Source: Burkholderia ubonensis (lineage in GTDB: Bacteria > Pseudomonadota > Gammaproteobacteria > Burkholderiales > Burkholderiaceae). Taken from it: a DNA stretch of 64,000 bases. Below, piece after piece: positions 52,918 to 60,758 of the stretch (position 1 is the stretch's first letter; every line of letters starts with the position of its first letter). The DNA lies in NCBI RefSeq assembly GCF_902833085.1, contig NZ_CADFEB010000008.1, positions 109,858-173,857 of the forward strand, given 5' to 3'. Under the pieces are notes generated by a model, which saw only the letters and a list, made by a program, of their open reading frames with translations, was not told the DNA's origin and made no database searches. The position numbers were made by a program, and so were the translations under genes.

Positions 52918-53571
52918 ATGACCCTTTATCCGCAGGTATTACGCAACCGGCCGCGCCTGGTGGCGGCGTTCGCCGCAGGCTTGCTGTGCGCGCTGCTGCT
53001 GCCGCTTCCGCTGCGCCCGACCGTGCGCGCGCTGATCGGCTGGGATGTCGCGGTGTGGCTGTATCTCGCGCTGATGTGGGTGCGCATGGTGACCGCGCAC
53101 CACCATCAGGTGCGCGAGATCGCGATCCGCGAGGACGAGAGCGCGACCACCGTGCTGACGATCATCTGTTTCGCGACCGTCGCGAGCGTCGCGGCGATCG
53201 CGATCGAGCTCGCGACGGCCAAGGGCGTGGGCTTTCGCGCGGGGCTCGGCCATTACGCGGTGACGGCGGCGACGCTGTTCGGCGCGTGGTTCCTGATCCC
53301 GACGATCTTCACGCTGCATTACGCGCGGCTCTACTACGCGTCGCCGGCCAGCGAGCGTGCGCTCCGCTTCCCGGACACGAAGCTCGAACCCGACTACTGG
53401 GACTTCCTGTATTTCTCGTTCACGATCGCGGTTGCGTCGCAGACCGCCGACGTGGCGCTCGGCAGCCGCCCGGCGCGGCGCGCGGTACTGTCGCAGTCGA
53501 TTCTTTCGTTCTACTTCAACATGGCGGTGCTGGGCCTGTCGATCAACGTCGCGGCCGGGCTGCTGGGCTGA
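52918..53571 (+). CDS. DUF1345 integral membrane protein
   Basis: This 217-residue protein has five or six hydrophobic helices. WDVAVWLYLALMWVRM, EDESATTVLTIICFATVAS and the highly conserved DYWDFLYFSFTIAVASQTADV are features of DUF1345. The function is unknown. It stands alone, starting at an ATG with only CGGAAAC upstream. A gap of ~200 bases follows with no recognised element. Confidence 0.88.
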   Translation: MTLYPQVLRNRPRLVAAFAAGLLCALLLPLPLRPTVRALIGWDVAVWLYLALMWVRMVTAHHHQVREIAIREDESATTVLTIICFATVASVAAIAIELATAKGVGFRAGLGHYAVTAATLFGAWFLIPTIFTLHYARLYYASPASERALRFPDTKLEPDYWDFLYFSFTIAVASQTADVALGSRPARRAVLSQSILSFYFNMAVLGLSINVAAGLLG

Positions 53572-53769
53572 GCCGCGTAGCGCGCCGCGTGCGGCGACAG
53601 GCGTCCCGTCGGGGTCGATACGCTTTTAATAATGTCCGGCGGCGCGCGTCGCCACCGGAAAAGCAGCGCATACTCATCTACTCCCTCCCGCTTGGCAACC
53701 CGCATGCCAGTCCCCCTGCGCCGCCGCGACGGCGCATCCGTGCAGCCCGGCATGCACGAGGAGCGCGTG

Positions 53770-55401
53770 ATGTCAGATTGTCCGCACGATCCGTATGCGC
53801 ATCACTACATTCACTGTCTGTCGTCCGGCGCGCAGCCGTGCGGCGCGATCGGCGCGTCGCCGCGCACGCACTTCCGCGTATGGGCGCCGGGCTGCGCGCA
53901 GGTCCAGCTCGAACTCGACACCGGCAGCGGCATGACGCTGGTGCCGATGGCGCCGGCCGGCCCCAACTGGTTCGAGGTCTTCGCCGACTGCGGCGCGGGC
54001 GCGCGCTACCGCTATCGCCTCGACGACGCGGTCTCGATTCCCGATCCCGCCTCCCGCTCGCAGCCCGAAGGGCTGAACGGCCCGAGCGAGGTCGTCGATC
54101 CGCGCGCGTTCACGTGGCGGCACACGTTCTGGCGCGGCCGCCCGTGGGAGGACATCGCGCTGTACGCGATCCAGCCGCGCGCGGCCGGCGGCTTCGACGG
54201 CGTGCGCCGCCGGCTGCCGCAGCTCGCGCATCTCGGCGTGACCGCGCTCGAACTGCTCGCGTCGCCGCACGACAGCCTGCCGTTCGCGCCGCTCGCGATC
54301 GACGGCGGCCCCGACGCGCTGAAGGCGCTGATCGACGACGCGCACGGCTACGGTCTCGCGGTGCTGCTCGAACTCGATTACGCACGGTTCGGCAGCGGCA
54401 CGGACGCGTTGCGCCATTACGCCGCGCCGTTCTTCCACTCCCGCGACGATCCTTTGCAGGCGCCGCCGCTCGCGCTCGACCATCCGGAAGTGTGCGATTT
54501 CTTCTGCGACAACGCGCTGTACTGGTTCGACGAATACCGTTGCGACGGCCTGCGGCTGCGCGAGGCGGACCGCATCGGCATCACGTGGCTGCGCGAGATC
54601 GCAGACCGCGTGCGCGCAGCGGTGCCGGCCGACCGGCTGATCCATCTGGTGCTCGGCAGCGAGCGGCATCCGGCGCATCTCGCCGACACGCATTTCGACG
54701 CGCAATGGAACGGCTGCGGCGAACGCGCGCTGCACCGGCTGACGGGCCGCGACGCGTCCGGTCATGAAGGGATCTCGTCGCATCAGTCGATCCACACGCT
54801 CGCGCGGGCCCTGACGGCTGCCGGTGCCGCGTTCCAGCCGGCGGCCCAAAGCGAGGGCGGCCCGGCGGATACGGCACTGCCGCTGACGTCACTCGTGCTG
54901 TCGGATGGCGCATGGCGGGACAGCGGCCAGGATCGCGAAGCGGGCCTCGCCGCGCTCGCGCTGTCGCTGCTGACGCCGCAGATTCCGCTGATCTTCGACG
55001 AAACCGCGCGCGATCTCGAACGCGCGCATTTCGTGCAGTCGGCGCTCGCGGTGCGCGCGAAGCTGATCGCGCCGCGCCTGGCCGATTGCCGGCCGCAGGA
55101 TGCGCACACGCTGCGCACGGGCAGCACCGGCGAGGCCGATGCGCTGCTCGCGTCGTGGCGGCTCGCCGACGGCGAGATGCTCAGCATCGCGCTGAACCTG
55201 TCGCCGGATGCGGTGCCGTTCGACGCGCCGGCGGGGATGGTGGTGTTCGAGACGCCGGGCCGCGCGCGCGACCGGGTCGACGGCGGCGAGCTGCCGCCGT
55301 ATTCGCTTGTTGCGTGGCTGACGGGCGACGTCAACCAGTATGCGCTGACGCACGACGCGCGCCGGATCGACGACGGCGCATGGCGCGGGATGCTTGCCTG
55401 A
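53770..55401 (+). CDS. TreZ-like GH13 protein with apparently lost catalytic residues
   Basis: This 543-residue protein is related to maltooligosyltrehalose trehalohydrolase. It keeps the N-terminal beta-domain (THFRVWAPGCAQVQLELD), the barrel start (LPQLAHLGVTALELL) and a C-terminal DUF3459-like domain (PQIPLIFDET, ALLASWRLADGEMLSIALN). The four GH13 regions are altered. Region I VVYNH is replaced by ELDYARFG. Region II GLRLDAV is GLRLREAD, with Arg at the nucleophile Asp. Region III AEDxR is LGSERH, losing the acid/base Glu. Region IV QNHD is LVLSDGA. It is probably inactive on alpha-glucans. ATG 53770 is chosen for the AGGAG just upstream; the frame is open 138 bases further. No treY or treS lies nearby. 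Confidence 0.75.
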   Translation: MSDCPHDPYAHHYIHCLSSGAQPCGAIGASPRTHFRVWAPGCAQVQLELDTGSGMTLVPMAPAGPNWFEVFADCGAGARYRYRLDDAVSIPDPASRSQPEGLNGPSEVVDPRAFTWRHTFWRGRPWEDIALYAIQPRAAGGFDGVRRRLPQLAHLGVTALELLASPHDSLPFAPLAIDGGPDALKALIDDAHGYGLAVLLELDYARFGSGTDALRHYAAPFFHSRDDPLQAPPLALDHPEVCDFFCDNALYWFDEYRCDGLRLREADRIGITWLREIADRVRAAVPADRLIHLVLGSERHPAHLADTHFDAQWNGCGERALHRLTGRDASGHEGISSHQSIHTLARALTAAGAAFQPAAQSEGGPADTALPLTSLVLSDGAWRDSGQDREAGLAALALSLLTPQIPLIFDETARDLERAHFVQSALAVRAKLIAPRLADCRPQDAHTLRTGSTGEADALLASWRLADGEMLSIALNLSPDAVPFDAPAGMVVFETPGRARDRVDGGELPPYSLVAWLTGDVNQYALTHDARRIDDGAWRGMLA

Positions 55402-55430
55402 GTGTCCGGGGACCGCCGCGCGCGAGCGCG

Positions 55431-56015
55431 CTACCAGAAGCCGCGGATGCCCGCGATGCCGTGCGCGCCGTGGCGGCGCGCGTCGGCGAGCTGGTCGCGG
55501 GTCATTCCGCCCAGAGCATAGACGGGCACCGCGACCTGCGCGGCCCATTCCGCGAAGCGGGCCCAGCCGAGCGTCGGCGCGCCGGGATGGCTGAGCGTCG
55601 GCAGCACCGGCGACAGCGTGACGAAGTCCACGCCGATGTGCTCGGCATGCTTCAGGTCGTCGAGCGTATGGCACGCGGCGGACACGAGCCGCGCGGGCGG
55701 CAGCGGCCGCCGTGCGGCCGCGCGCAGCGCGGCGCCGTCGAGGTGCCAGCCGGCGCCGCCGAGTTGCGTCAGCGTTTGCGCATCGATCCTGCCGTTGAGC
55801 ACCAGCCGGGCGCCGCTCGCTTCGCAGCGCGCGAGCGCGTCCGCCGCGAGCCGCGCGAACGCCGCCGCGTCGAACGACTTCACGCGCAGCTGCACCAGCG
55901 TCTCGCCGCGCGCGAGCACGGCCGACAGCCGGTCGAGGAACGCGCGGCAGTCCGCGTCCGACGCGGAGGCCGGCTCCGGCGTGATCACGCAGCAGGGCGG
56001 CAGCGGCGTGCTCAT
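55431..56015 (-). CDS. ThiE/TenI-like thiamine-phosphate-synthase family protein
   Basis: This is a 194-residue TIM-barrel protein. QLRVKSFD, GWHLDGAAL, SPVLPTLSHPGAPTLGW, ALGGM and GIAGIRGFW follow the ThiE pattern. The GIRGFW ending is the type found fused behind Nudix (MutT) domains. True ThiE has HLG and TxT phosphate-binding motifs that are only partly kept here, so the substrate may differ. It lies 40 bases downstream of the CNNM-type gene on the same strand; no thi genes adjoin it. Confidence 0.8.
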   Translation of the reverse strand: MSTPLPPCCVITPEPASASDADCRAFLDRLSAVLARGETLVQLRVKSFDAAAFARLAADALARCEASGARLVLNGRIDAQTLTQLGGAGWHLDGAALRAAARRPLPPARLVSAACHTLDDLKHAEHIGVDFVTLSPVLPTLSHPGAPTLGWARFAEWAAQVAVPVYALGGMTRDQLADARRHGAHGIAGIRGFW

Positions 56016-56055
56016 CGCGCGCCGCGCCGGCGGCCGGGGCGGCGGGCGCGTGCCG

Positions 56056-57399
56056 TCATTCGTCGGCTTCCTTCGCGACCTTCGGATACACGCGCACGAG
56101 CACGATGCGCGGCCCGTTCATCTTCTTCACGACGACGTCGAAGCGGTCGAACGACACCCGCTGGCCTTCGCTCGGCAGGTCGCTCAGCGCCTGGATCACG
56201 AGGCCGCCGACGGATTCCGCGCGCCCCTCGTCGATGTCGATGCCGAGCGCCTGCTCGAGCGACACGACGGGCAGGCTGCCCCTGCCCATCAGCGTGCCGT
56301 CGTCGAGGCGGGCCCAGTCCGAGTCGCCCTGGCGGAATTCGTCGTGGATCTGGCCGACGAGCGCGCCGAGCAGGTTGTCGAGCGTCAGGTAGCCGATCGG
56401 CTTCTCGCCCTTCTTGCCGACCAGCGCGAAATGCGGCGCGCCCTTGCGGAAGCGGCGGAACAGGTCCAGCGCCGGCGTGTCCGGCTTCACGTACTGCACC
56501 GGCCGCACGTAGTCGGACAGGTCGTCGAGCGCCGCGCCCGCGTGGCGCGCGAGCAGCAGGTCCTTCAGGTGGATCAGCCCGCTCACCTGTTCGCGCGACG
56601 CGTCCTCGAACAGCGGGTAGCGGCTGAACCGGTGCCGCGCGACGATCTCCATGTTGTCCGGCAGCGGGATGTCGCGACGCAGGCCGATCATCTCGTGGGC
56701 CGGCCGCATCAGGTCGGACACGGTCATCGACGAGAAGTCGAGCGAATGCGCGAGCGTGTTCCACTCGTCGTTGCTGTACGCGCCGCGGGCCGGCTGCGAC
56801 GGGTTGCCGGCGGTGCTGCGGCGGCTGCGCAGGATCAGCTTCAGCTCGTCAGTCGAGTAGTGCGCGTCGCCGCCGTGGTCGGCCGACAGGCCCGCGAGCT
56901 TCAGCACCGCGTTCGCGCTGTTGTTGAGCACCCAGATCGCCGGGTACATCGCCCAGTAGAACGCATAGAGCGGCAGCGCGACCCACAGGCCGACCTTCTC
57001 GGCCTGACGGATCGCCATCGATTTCGGCGCAAGCTCGCCGACGACGATGTGCAGGAACGAGATCAGCGAGAACGCGAACGCCAGCGAGATCAGGTGCACG
57101 AGCTGCTCCGACTGCACGCCGATCAGGTCGAGCAGCGGGCCGATCAGTTGCGCGAACGCGGGCTCGCCGATCCAGCCGAGGCCGAGCGATGCGAGCGTGA
57201 TGCCGAGCTGGCACGCGGAGAGGTACGCATCGAGACGGCCGTGCACGACGCCGAGGATGCGGCCGCGCAGGCCGTGCTTGCGGGCAAGTGTCTTGACGCG
57301 CGTCGCGCGCAGCTTGACGAGGCCGAATTCGGCCGCGACGAAAAAGCCGTTGAGGGCTACCAGGAACAACGCGCCGATCAGCGCGAAGATCTGAACCAA
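56056..57399 (-). CDS. CNNM/CorC-type membrane protein (DUF21-CBS-CorC_HlyC)
   Basis: This is a 447-residue protein. The DUF21 membrane domain has an N-terminal helix with VALNGFFVAAEFGLVKLR, then SACQLGITLASLGLGWIGEPA and FLHIVVGELAPKSMAI, all family hallmarks. Two CBS domains follow (VSDLMRPAHEMIGL, LIHLKDLLL) and a C-terminal CorC_HlyC domain (SVGGLVIQAL). Such proteins are linked to Mg2+/Co2+ efflux, and some members are called haemolysin-related without evidence. The start is TTG at 57399, with CCGGAG upstream; no nearer ATG fits the first helix. Confidence 0.92.
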   Translation of the reverse strand: MVQIFALIGALFLVALNGFFVAAEFGLVKLRATRVKTLARKHGLRGRILGVVHGRLDAYLSACQLGITLASLGLGWIGEPAFAQLIGPLLDLIGVQSEQLVHLISLAFAFSLISFLHIVVGELAPKSMAIRQAEKVGLWVALPLYAFYWAMYPAIWVLNNSANAVLKLAGLSADHGGDAHYSTDELKLILRSRRSTAGNPSQPARGAYSNDEWNTLAHSLDFSSMTVSDLMRPAHEMIGLRRDIPLPDNMEIVARHRFSRYPLFEDASREQVSGLIHLKDLLLARHAGAALDDLSDYVRPVQYVKPDTPALDLFRRFRKGAPHFALVGKKGEKPIGYLTLDNLLGALVGQIHDEFRQGDSDWARLDDGTLMGRGSLPVVSLEQALGIDIDEGRAESVGGLVIQALSDLPSEGQRVSFDRFDVVVKKMNGPRIVLVRVYPKVAKEADE

Positions 57400-57475
57400 G
57401 GATTTGCTCCGGAAATGTCAGGCCCGTCAGTATAGGGCCGGAAAGGTAAACGTAATATTGGATGTCGCTGCAGGC

Positions 57476-58243
57476 TTACACGGGCGCCTCGCACGGGAAG
57501 TCGAGCGCGAGGGTGACCGCCGCGCCGTCGGCGAACCGGTCGTGCGTGAACGTGCCGCCGTGCGCGAGCGCGACGCGCTGCGCGAGTGCAAGCACCCATG
57601 CAACGCGTTTCGCATCGCGTTCGCGCAGCATCTCGCGGCGCGCGAAGGTCTCGAACACGTGCGGGCGGGCCGGATCGGCGAGCGCCGCGGCATCGACGCC
57701 GCAGGCCACGCGCGCGACGAGCCGCGCGCCGTCGCGCGCGCACGAGAACGCCACGCGGCCGCCGGCGGGGCTGGCCTCGACGGCGGCGACCAGCATGGTC
57801 CAGAGCGCCTGCGCGAGTCGTTCGCGGTCGGCGGTGAGCGACGGCGCGCCGTCGGGCGTCGTCACGTCGAGCGTCACCTGCCGCGCGTCGGCGAGCGCGA
57901 AGCGGGCGAGCGCGAGCACCTCGTCGAGCAGCGGGCACAGCGCGAACGGCTGCGGCGCGAGCACGAGCGTGCGCGTCTCGGCGCGCGGCGCGTCGAGCGC
58001 GTCGTCGATCAGCTTCACCTGCTGGTCGATGCCGGTGCGGATGCCGGCGAGCGCGCGCTGCAGGCCGGGATCGGCGTTGGCGAGCTGGCGCTCCAGCACA
58101 TACGCCCAGCTGTGCATCGCGTTGAGCGGGCTGCGCAGGTCGTGCGACGCGGTCGACAGCGCCTGGTCGCGGAGGAACAGCGCCGCCTGCGCGGCATAGT
58201 GCGCTGCGCGATCGCGCAGCGGGTCGGCGGGGTCGGGCGTCAA
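57476..58243 (-). CDS. Histidine-kinase-like protein with degenerate ATP-binding domain
   Basis: In this 255-residue soluble protein the H-box STASHDLRSPLNAMHSW has H34 in a normal DHp helix. The ATPase part keeps length and general fold, but the N-box is ALWTMLVAAVEASPAGG (no Asn), and the G1 box DxGxG is replaced by VACGVDAAA. It therefore probably cannot autophosphorylate and may act as a phosphotransfer protein, like ChpT or Spo0B. The start is TTG at 58243, overlapping (TTGA) the end of a possible 20-codon leader frame; no ATG is available. A TATAAT hexamer lies ~60 bases upstream. No response regulator is next to it. Confidence 0.75.
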   Translation of the reverse strand: MTPDPADPLRDRAAHYAAQAALFLRDQALSTASHDLRSPLNAMHSWAYVLERQLANADPGLQRALAGIRTGIDQQVKLIDDALDAPRAETRTLVLAPQPFALCPLLDEVLALARFALADARQVTLDVTTPDGAPSLTADRERLAQALWTMLVAAVEASPAGGRVAFSCARDGARLVARVACGVDAAALADPARPHVFETFARREMLRERDAKRVAWVLALAQRVALAHGGTFTHDRFADGAAVTLALDFPCEAPV

Positions 58244-58295
58244 GGGGCGGGCCTGTCGGAAGCGGTTGGACGTGAATCGTGAAGTGAATCGGGAA

Positions 58296-58307
58296 CCGCC
58301 ATTATAG
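58296..58307 (-). promoter_or_regulatory. TATAAT-type -10 element upstream of the kinase-like gene
   Basis: On the reverse strand the 12-mer CTATAATGGCGG occurs here. The identical 12-mer is found on the forward strand upstream of modE (62424-62435). It is a consensus sigma-70 -10 region; no good -35 was seen. Confidence 0.5.
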
Positions 58308-58319
58308 GGATCGGGCGCG

Positions 58320-59243
58320 TCACGCCGGCACCGCGTCCTCGTCCTTCTTCTCCACGTCGCCGCGCGGCAGCAATTGGCACGCGAGCAGGCCGGCGAGCAT
58401 CAGCGCGCAGCCGACCAGCGCGCGCAGCGTCAGCGTTTCGCCGAGCGCCGCCCAGCCCGCGATCGCGGCGAACACGCCTTCCATGCTGAAGATCACCGCC
58501 GCATGAGCGGGCGCGGCGTCGCGCTGCGCCACCACCTGCAGCGTGTAGCCGACGCCGACCGACAGCAGGCCGCCGTACAGCAGCGTCGGCAGCGCGCCGC
58601 GCAGCATCGCGCCGTTGAGCGGCTCGACGGCGAGGCCGACCGCGAGGCACAGCACGCCGCAGGTCGCGAACTGCAGGAACGCGAGCACGAGCGGATCGTG
58701 GCGCCGCGCGAGGTGGCCGACCGCCATCACGTGCGCGGCGATGATGACTGCGCCGGCCAGCTGGAACCAGTCGCCGTACAGGATCGAGAAGTGTTCGTCG
58801 ATGCTCAGGAAATACAGCCCGATTGCCGCGAGCAGCGCGCCGAACCACGTGCCGGCGCCGATCCGGTGGCGCGCGAACACGCCCATCAGCGGCACGAGCA
58901 CGACGTACAGCGAGCTGATGAAGCCGGCGTTCGCGATCCGCGTGTATTGCAGGCCGACCTGCTGCAGCGAGATCGACGTCGCGAGCAGCGCGCCCAGCGC
59001 GAGGCCGGGCAGCAGCAGCGCGGGCGCACGGCGGATTGCCGCGAGGTGCGTGCGCGACGCCGCGTTGAGCGCCAGCAGCGGCACGAGCACCAGCGCGCCG
59101 AGCAGGAACCGCAGCCCCGTGAACAGGAACGGCCCGATCACGTCGAGGCTCAGCCGCTGGGCGACGAAGGCCGATCCCCAGATCGCGGCGGCGCCGAGCA
59201 TCAGCAGGTTGGCGCGGAGGTGTTGGCGTGCGGTGGGCGTCAT
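58320..59243 (-). CDS. EamA/DMT-family transporter
   Basis: This is a 307-residue protein with ten hydrophobic helices in two EamA repeats (LMLGAAAIWGSAFVAQ in the first, GAVIIAAHVMAVGHLARR in the second). Drug/metabolite transporters of this kind export amino acids or small metabolites. It lies 39 bases downstream of a LysR gene on the same strand, so the two are probably co-transcribed. The start ATG has a weak ribosome site. The C-terminus ends in a charged cytoplasmic tail (DVEKKDEDAVPA). Confidence 0.9.
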   Translation of the reverse strand: MTPTARQHLRANLLMLGAAAIWGSAFVAQRLSLDVIGPFLFTGLRFLLGALVLVPLLALNAASRTHLAAIRRAPALLLPGLALGALLATSISLQQVGLQYTRIANAGFISSLYVVLVPLMGVFARHRIGAGTWFGALLAAIGLYFLSIDEHFSILYGDWFQLAGAVIIAAHVMAVGHLARRHDPLVLAFLQFATCGVLCLAVGLAVEPLNGAMLRGALPTLLYGGLLSVGVGYTLQVVAQRDAAPAHAAVIFSMEGVFAAIAGWAALGETLTLRALVGCALMLAGLLACQLLPRGDVEKKDEDAVPA

Positions 59244-59282
59244 GACGAAATGTAAGCCGGAGGACTGACGAAACCTGTCAGT

Positions 59283-60140
59283 TTACGCCGAGATTGCAAG
59301 GCTGTCGGCAAATCGCCGCAGCGCGGCCACCGAGCGGGCGTCGCGCACGCGTGCATAGAGCATGACCTGCGAGTGCGGCAGCGGCGGCAGCCCGAATTTC
59401 GCGCCGACGTCGACCAGCGTGCGCGGCGCGACGCGGCGCGCCAGCGGGCAGACCGCGAGCCCCGCGGCGGCGGCCGCCGCGACTGCCGCGACGCCGCCGC
59501 CCGTGAAGCGTTCGCGCCACGGCTGCCCCGCGCGGTCGAGCGCGCGCAGCGCGGCGGCCCGCACCCCGCACGGGCCGGCCAGCACCGCGAGCGGCAGCGG
59601 CTCGCCCGCGCGCGGCGCCCAGTCCGGGGCCGCGAGCCATGCGAGCGGCTCGGTGAACAGCAGCGTGCCGTCGTCGCGCGGCGGGTCCTCGCCGGGCTCG
59701 TGGCGCACGATCGCGGCGTCGAGGCGGCGCTCGTCGTACAGCGCGAGCAGGCTGGCGGACATGCCGAGATGCATCTCGAGCGACAGTCCCGGGTCCTGCC
59801 GGTGCAGGGACGTGAGCACGGCCGGCAGGTCCGGCACCGCGACGTGCTCGCTGACGCCGAGCGACAGGCGTCGCGTGCCGGCCGCGATCGCGCCGAGCGC
59901 GTCGTCGTGCGCATCCAGCAGCGCGCGGGCCGCGGGCAGGAAGGTCTCGCCGTCGGCCGCCAGCTTCACGACCCGCGGCGTGCGCTCGAGCAGCGGCTTG
60001 CCGAGATGGGCTTCAAGCCGCTTCAGCTTCAGGCTGACGGCAGATTGCGTGGTGCCGAGCGCGTCGGCCGCGCGCGTGAAGCTCGCGAGGTCGGCAACCA
60101 GCACGAACGCCCGCACCGCATCCAGGTCGAGGACTTTCAT
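59283..60140 (-). CDS. LysR-family transcriptional regulator
   Basis: In this 285-residue protein the N-terminal winged HTH reads FTRAADALGTTQSAVSLKLKRLE with the conserved LysR turn. The effector domain begins near residue 90 (LSLGVSEHVAVPDLPAVL), and the C-terminus contains CPLARRVAP. It is divergent from a tautomerase gene and upstream of a DMT transporter, so it may control both. Its own start codon lies inside a perfect 15-base dyad, a likely autoregulatory site. Confidence 0.92.
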   Translation of the reverse strand: MKVLDLDAVRAFVLVADLASFTRAADALGTTQSAVSLKLKRLEAHLGKPLLERTPRVVKLAADGETFLPAARALLDAHDDALGAIAAGTRRLSLGVSEHVAVPDLPAVLTSLHRQDPGLSLEMHLGMSASLLALYDERRLDAAIVRHEPGEDPPRDDGTLLFTEPLAWLAAPDWAPRAGEPLPLAVLAGPCGVRAAALRALDRAGQPWRERFTGGGVAAVAAAAAAGLAVCPLARRVAPRTLVDVGAKFGLPPLPHSQVMLYARVRDARSVAALRRFADSLAISA

Positions 60141-60150
60141 TTCAAATGAA
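60136..60150. promoter_or_regulatory. LysR-type dyad overlapping the regulator's start codon
   Basis: TTCATTT-C-AAATGAA is a perfect 7-bp inverted repeat that includes the LysR ATG (60138-60140 on the reverse strand). The A+T-rich gap to the divergent tautomerase start at 60250 continues with GAATGAAATATGCATTG, holding further half-sites. Confidence 0.55.
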
Positions 60151-60249
60151 AATGAATGAAATATGCATTGATGACTGTTAATTATAGTTCGGCGTCTTTA
60201 ACCTGACGTGGCGTTTCCATCCCTCAACGTCACCGCCAGGAGAACCACC

Positions 60250-60633
60250 ATGCCATTCACCCGTATCGCATTGCGCGAAGGCAAGCCGGCCGAATACCGC
60301 GCGGCGCTCGTCGACGGCGTGCACCGCGCGCTGATGCGCACCTTCAACGTGCCCGAGGACGACATCTTCATGGTCGTGACCGAGCATGCGAACGAGAACT
60401 TCGTGTTCGGCCGCCATTACCTCGACATCGAGCGCAGCGACGATCTCGTGATGATCCAGATCACCGCGAACAACACGCGCACGCTCGAGCAGAAGCAGGC
60501 GCTGTACCGGACGATCGCCGACAACCTCGCCGAGCGGCCCGGCGTGCGGCCGCAGGACGTATTCATCAGCCTTGTCGAGGTGCTGAAGGAGGACTGGTCG
60601 TTCGGCAACGGCATCGCGCAATACGTGGTCTGA
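60250..60633 (+). CDS. Tautomerase-superfamily protein
   Basis: This 127-residue protein begins Met-Pro, so the mature N-terminus would be the catalytic Pro1 of the 4-oxalocrotonate tautomerase superfamily. VPEDDIFMVVTEHANENFVFG and the closing EDWSFGNGIAQYV fit the longer (fused two-unit) Tautomerase_2 branch, in which Arg residues near the N-terminus (FTRIALREG) bind the substrate carboxylate. The substrate is unknown. ATG behind CAGGAG. It is divergent from LysR, its probable regulator. Confidence 0.88.
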   Translation: MPFTRIALREGKPAEYRAALVDGVHRALMRTFNVPEDDIFMVVTEHANENFVFGRHYLDIERSDDLVMIQITANNTRTLEQKQALYRTIADNLAERPGVRPQDVFISLVEVLKEDWSFGNGIAQYVV

Positions 60634-60758
60634 CGCACGGCAAGCGGCCGGCCGCGCCCGGCTCGCGTGCGGTTTTGTGCCGTGTACTATGAAGACTGCA
60701 TCACGAACGACGCCGGCTCAGGGGAGACGCCGGCGATTCAATATGAGCGGGAGCCTCC

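Noticed and set aside
53632..53769. Upstream extension of the TreZ-like protein
   Set aside because: The added 46 residues are basic and low in conservation character, whereas ATG 53770 has a proper AGGAG site.
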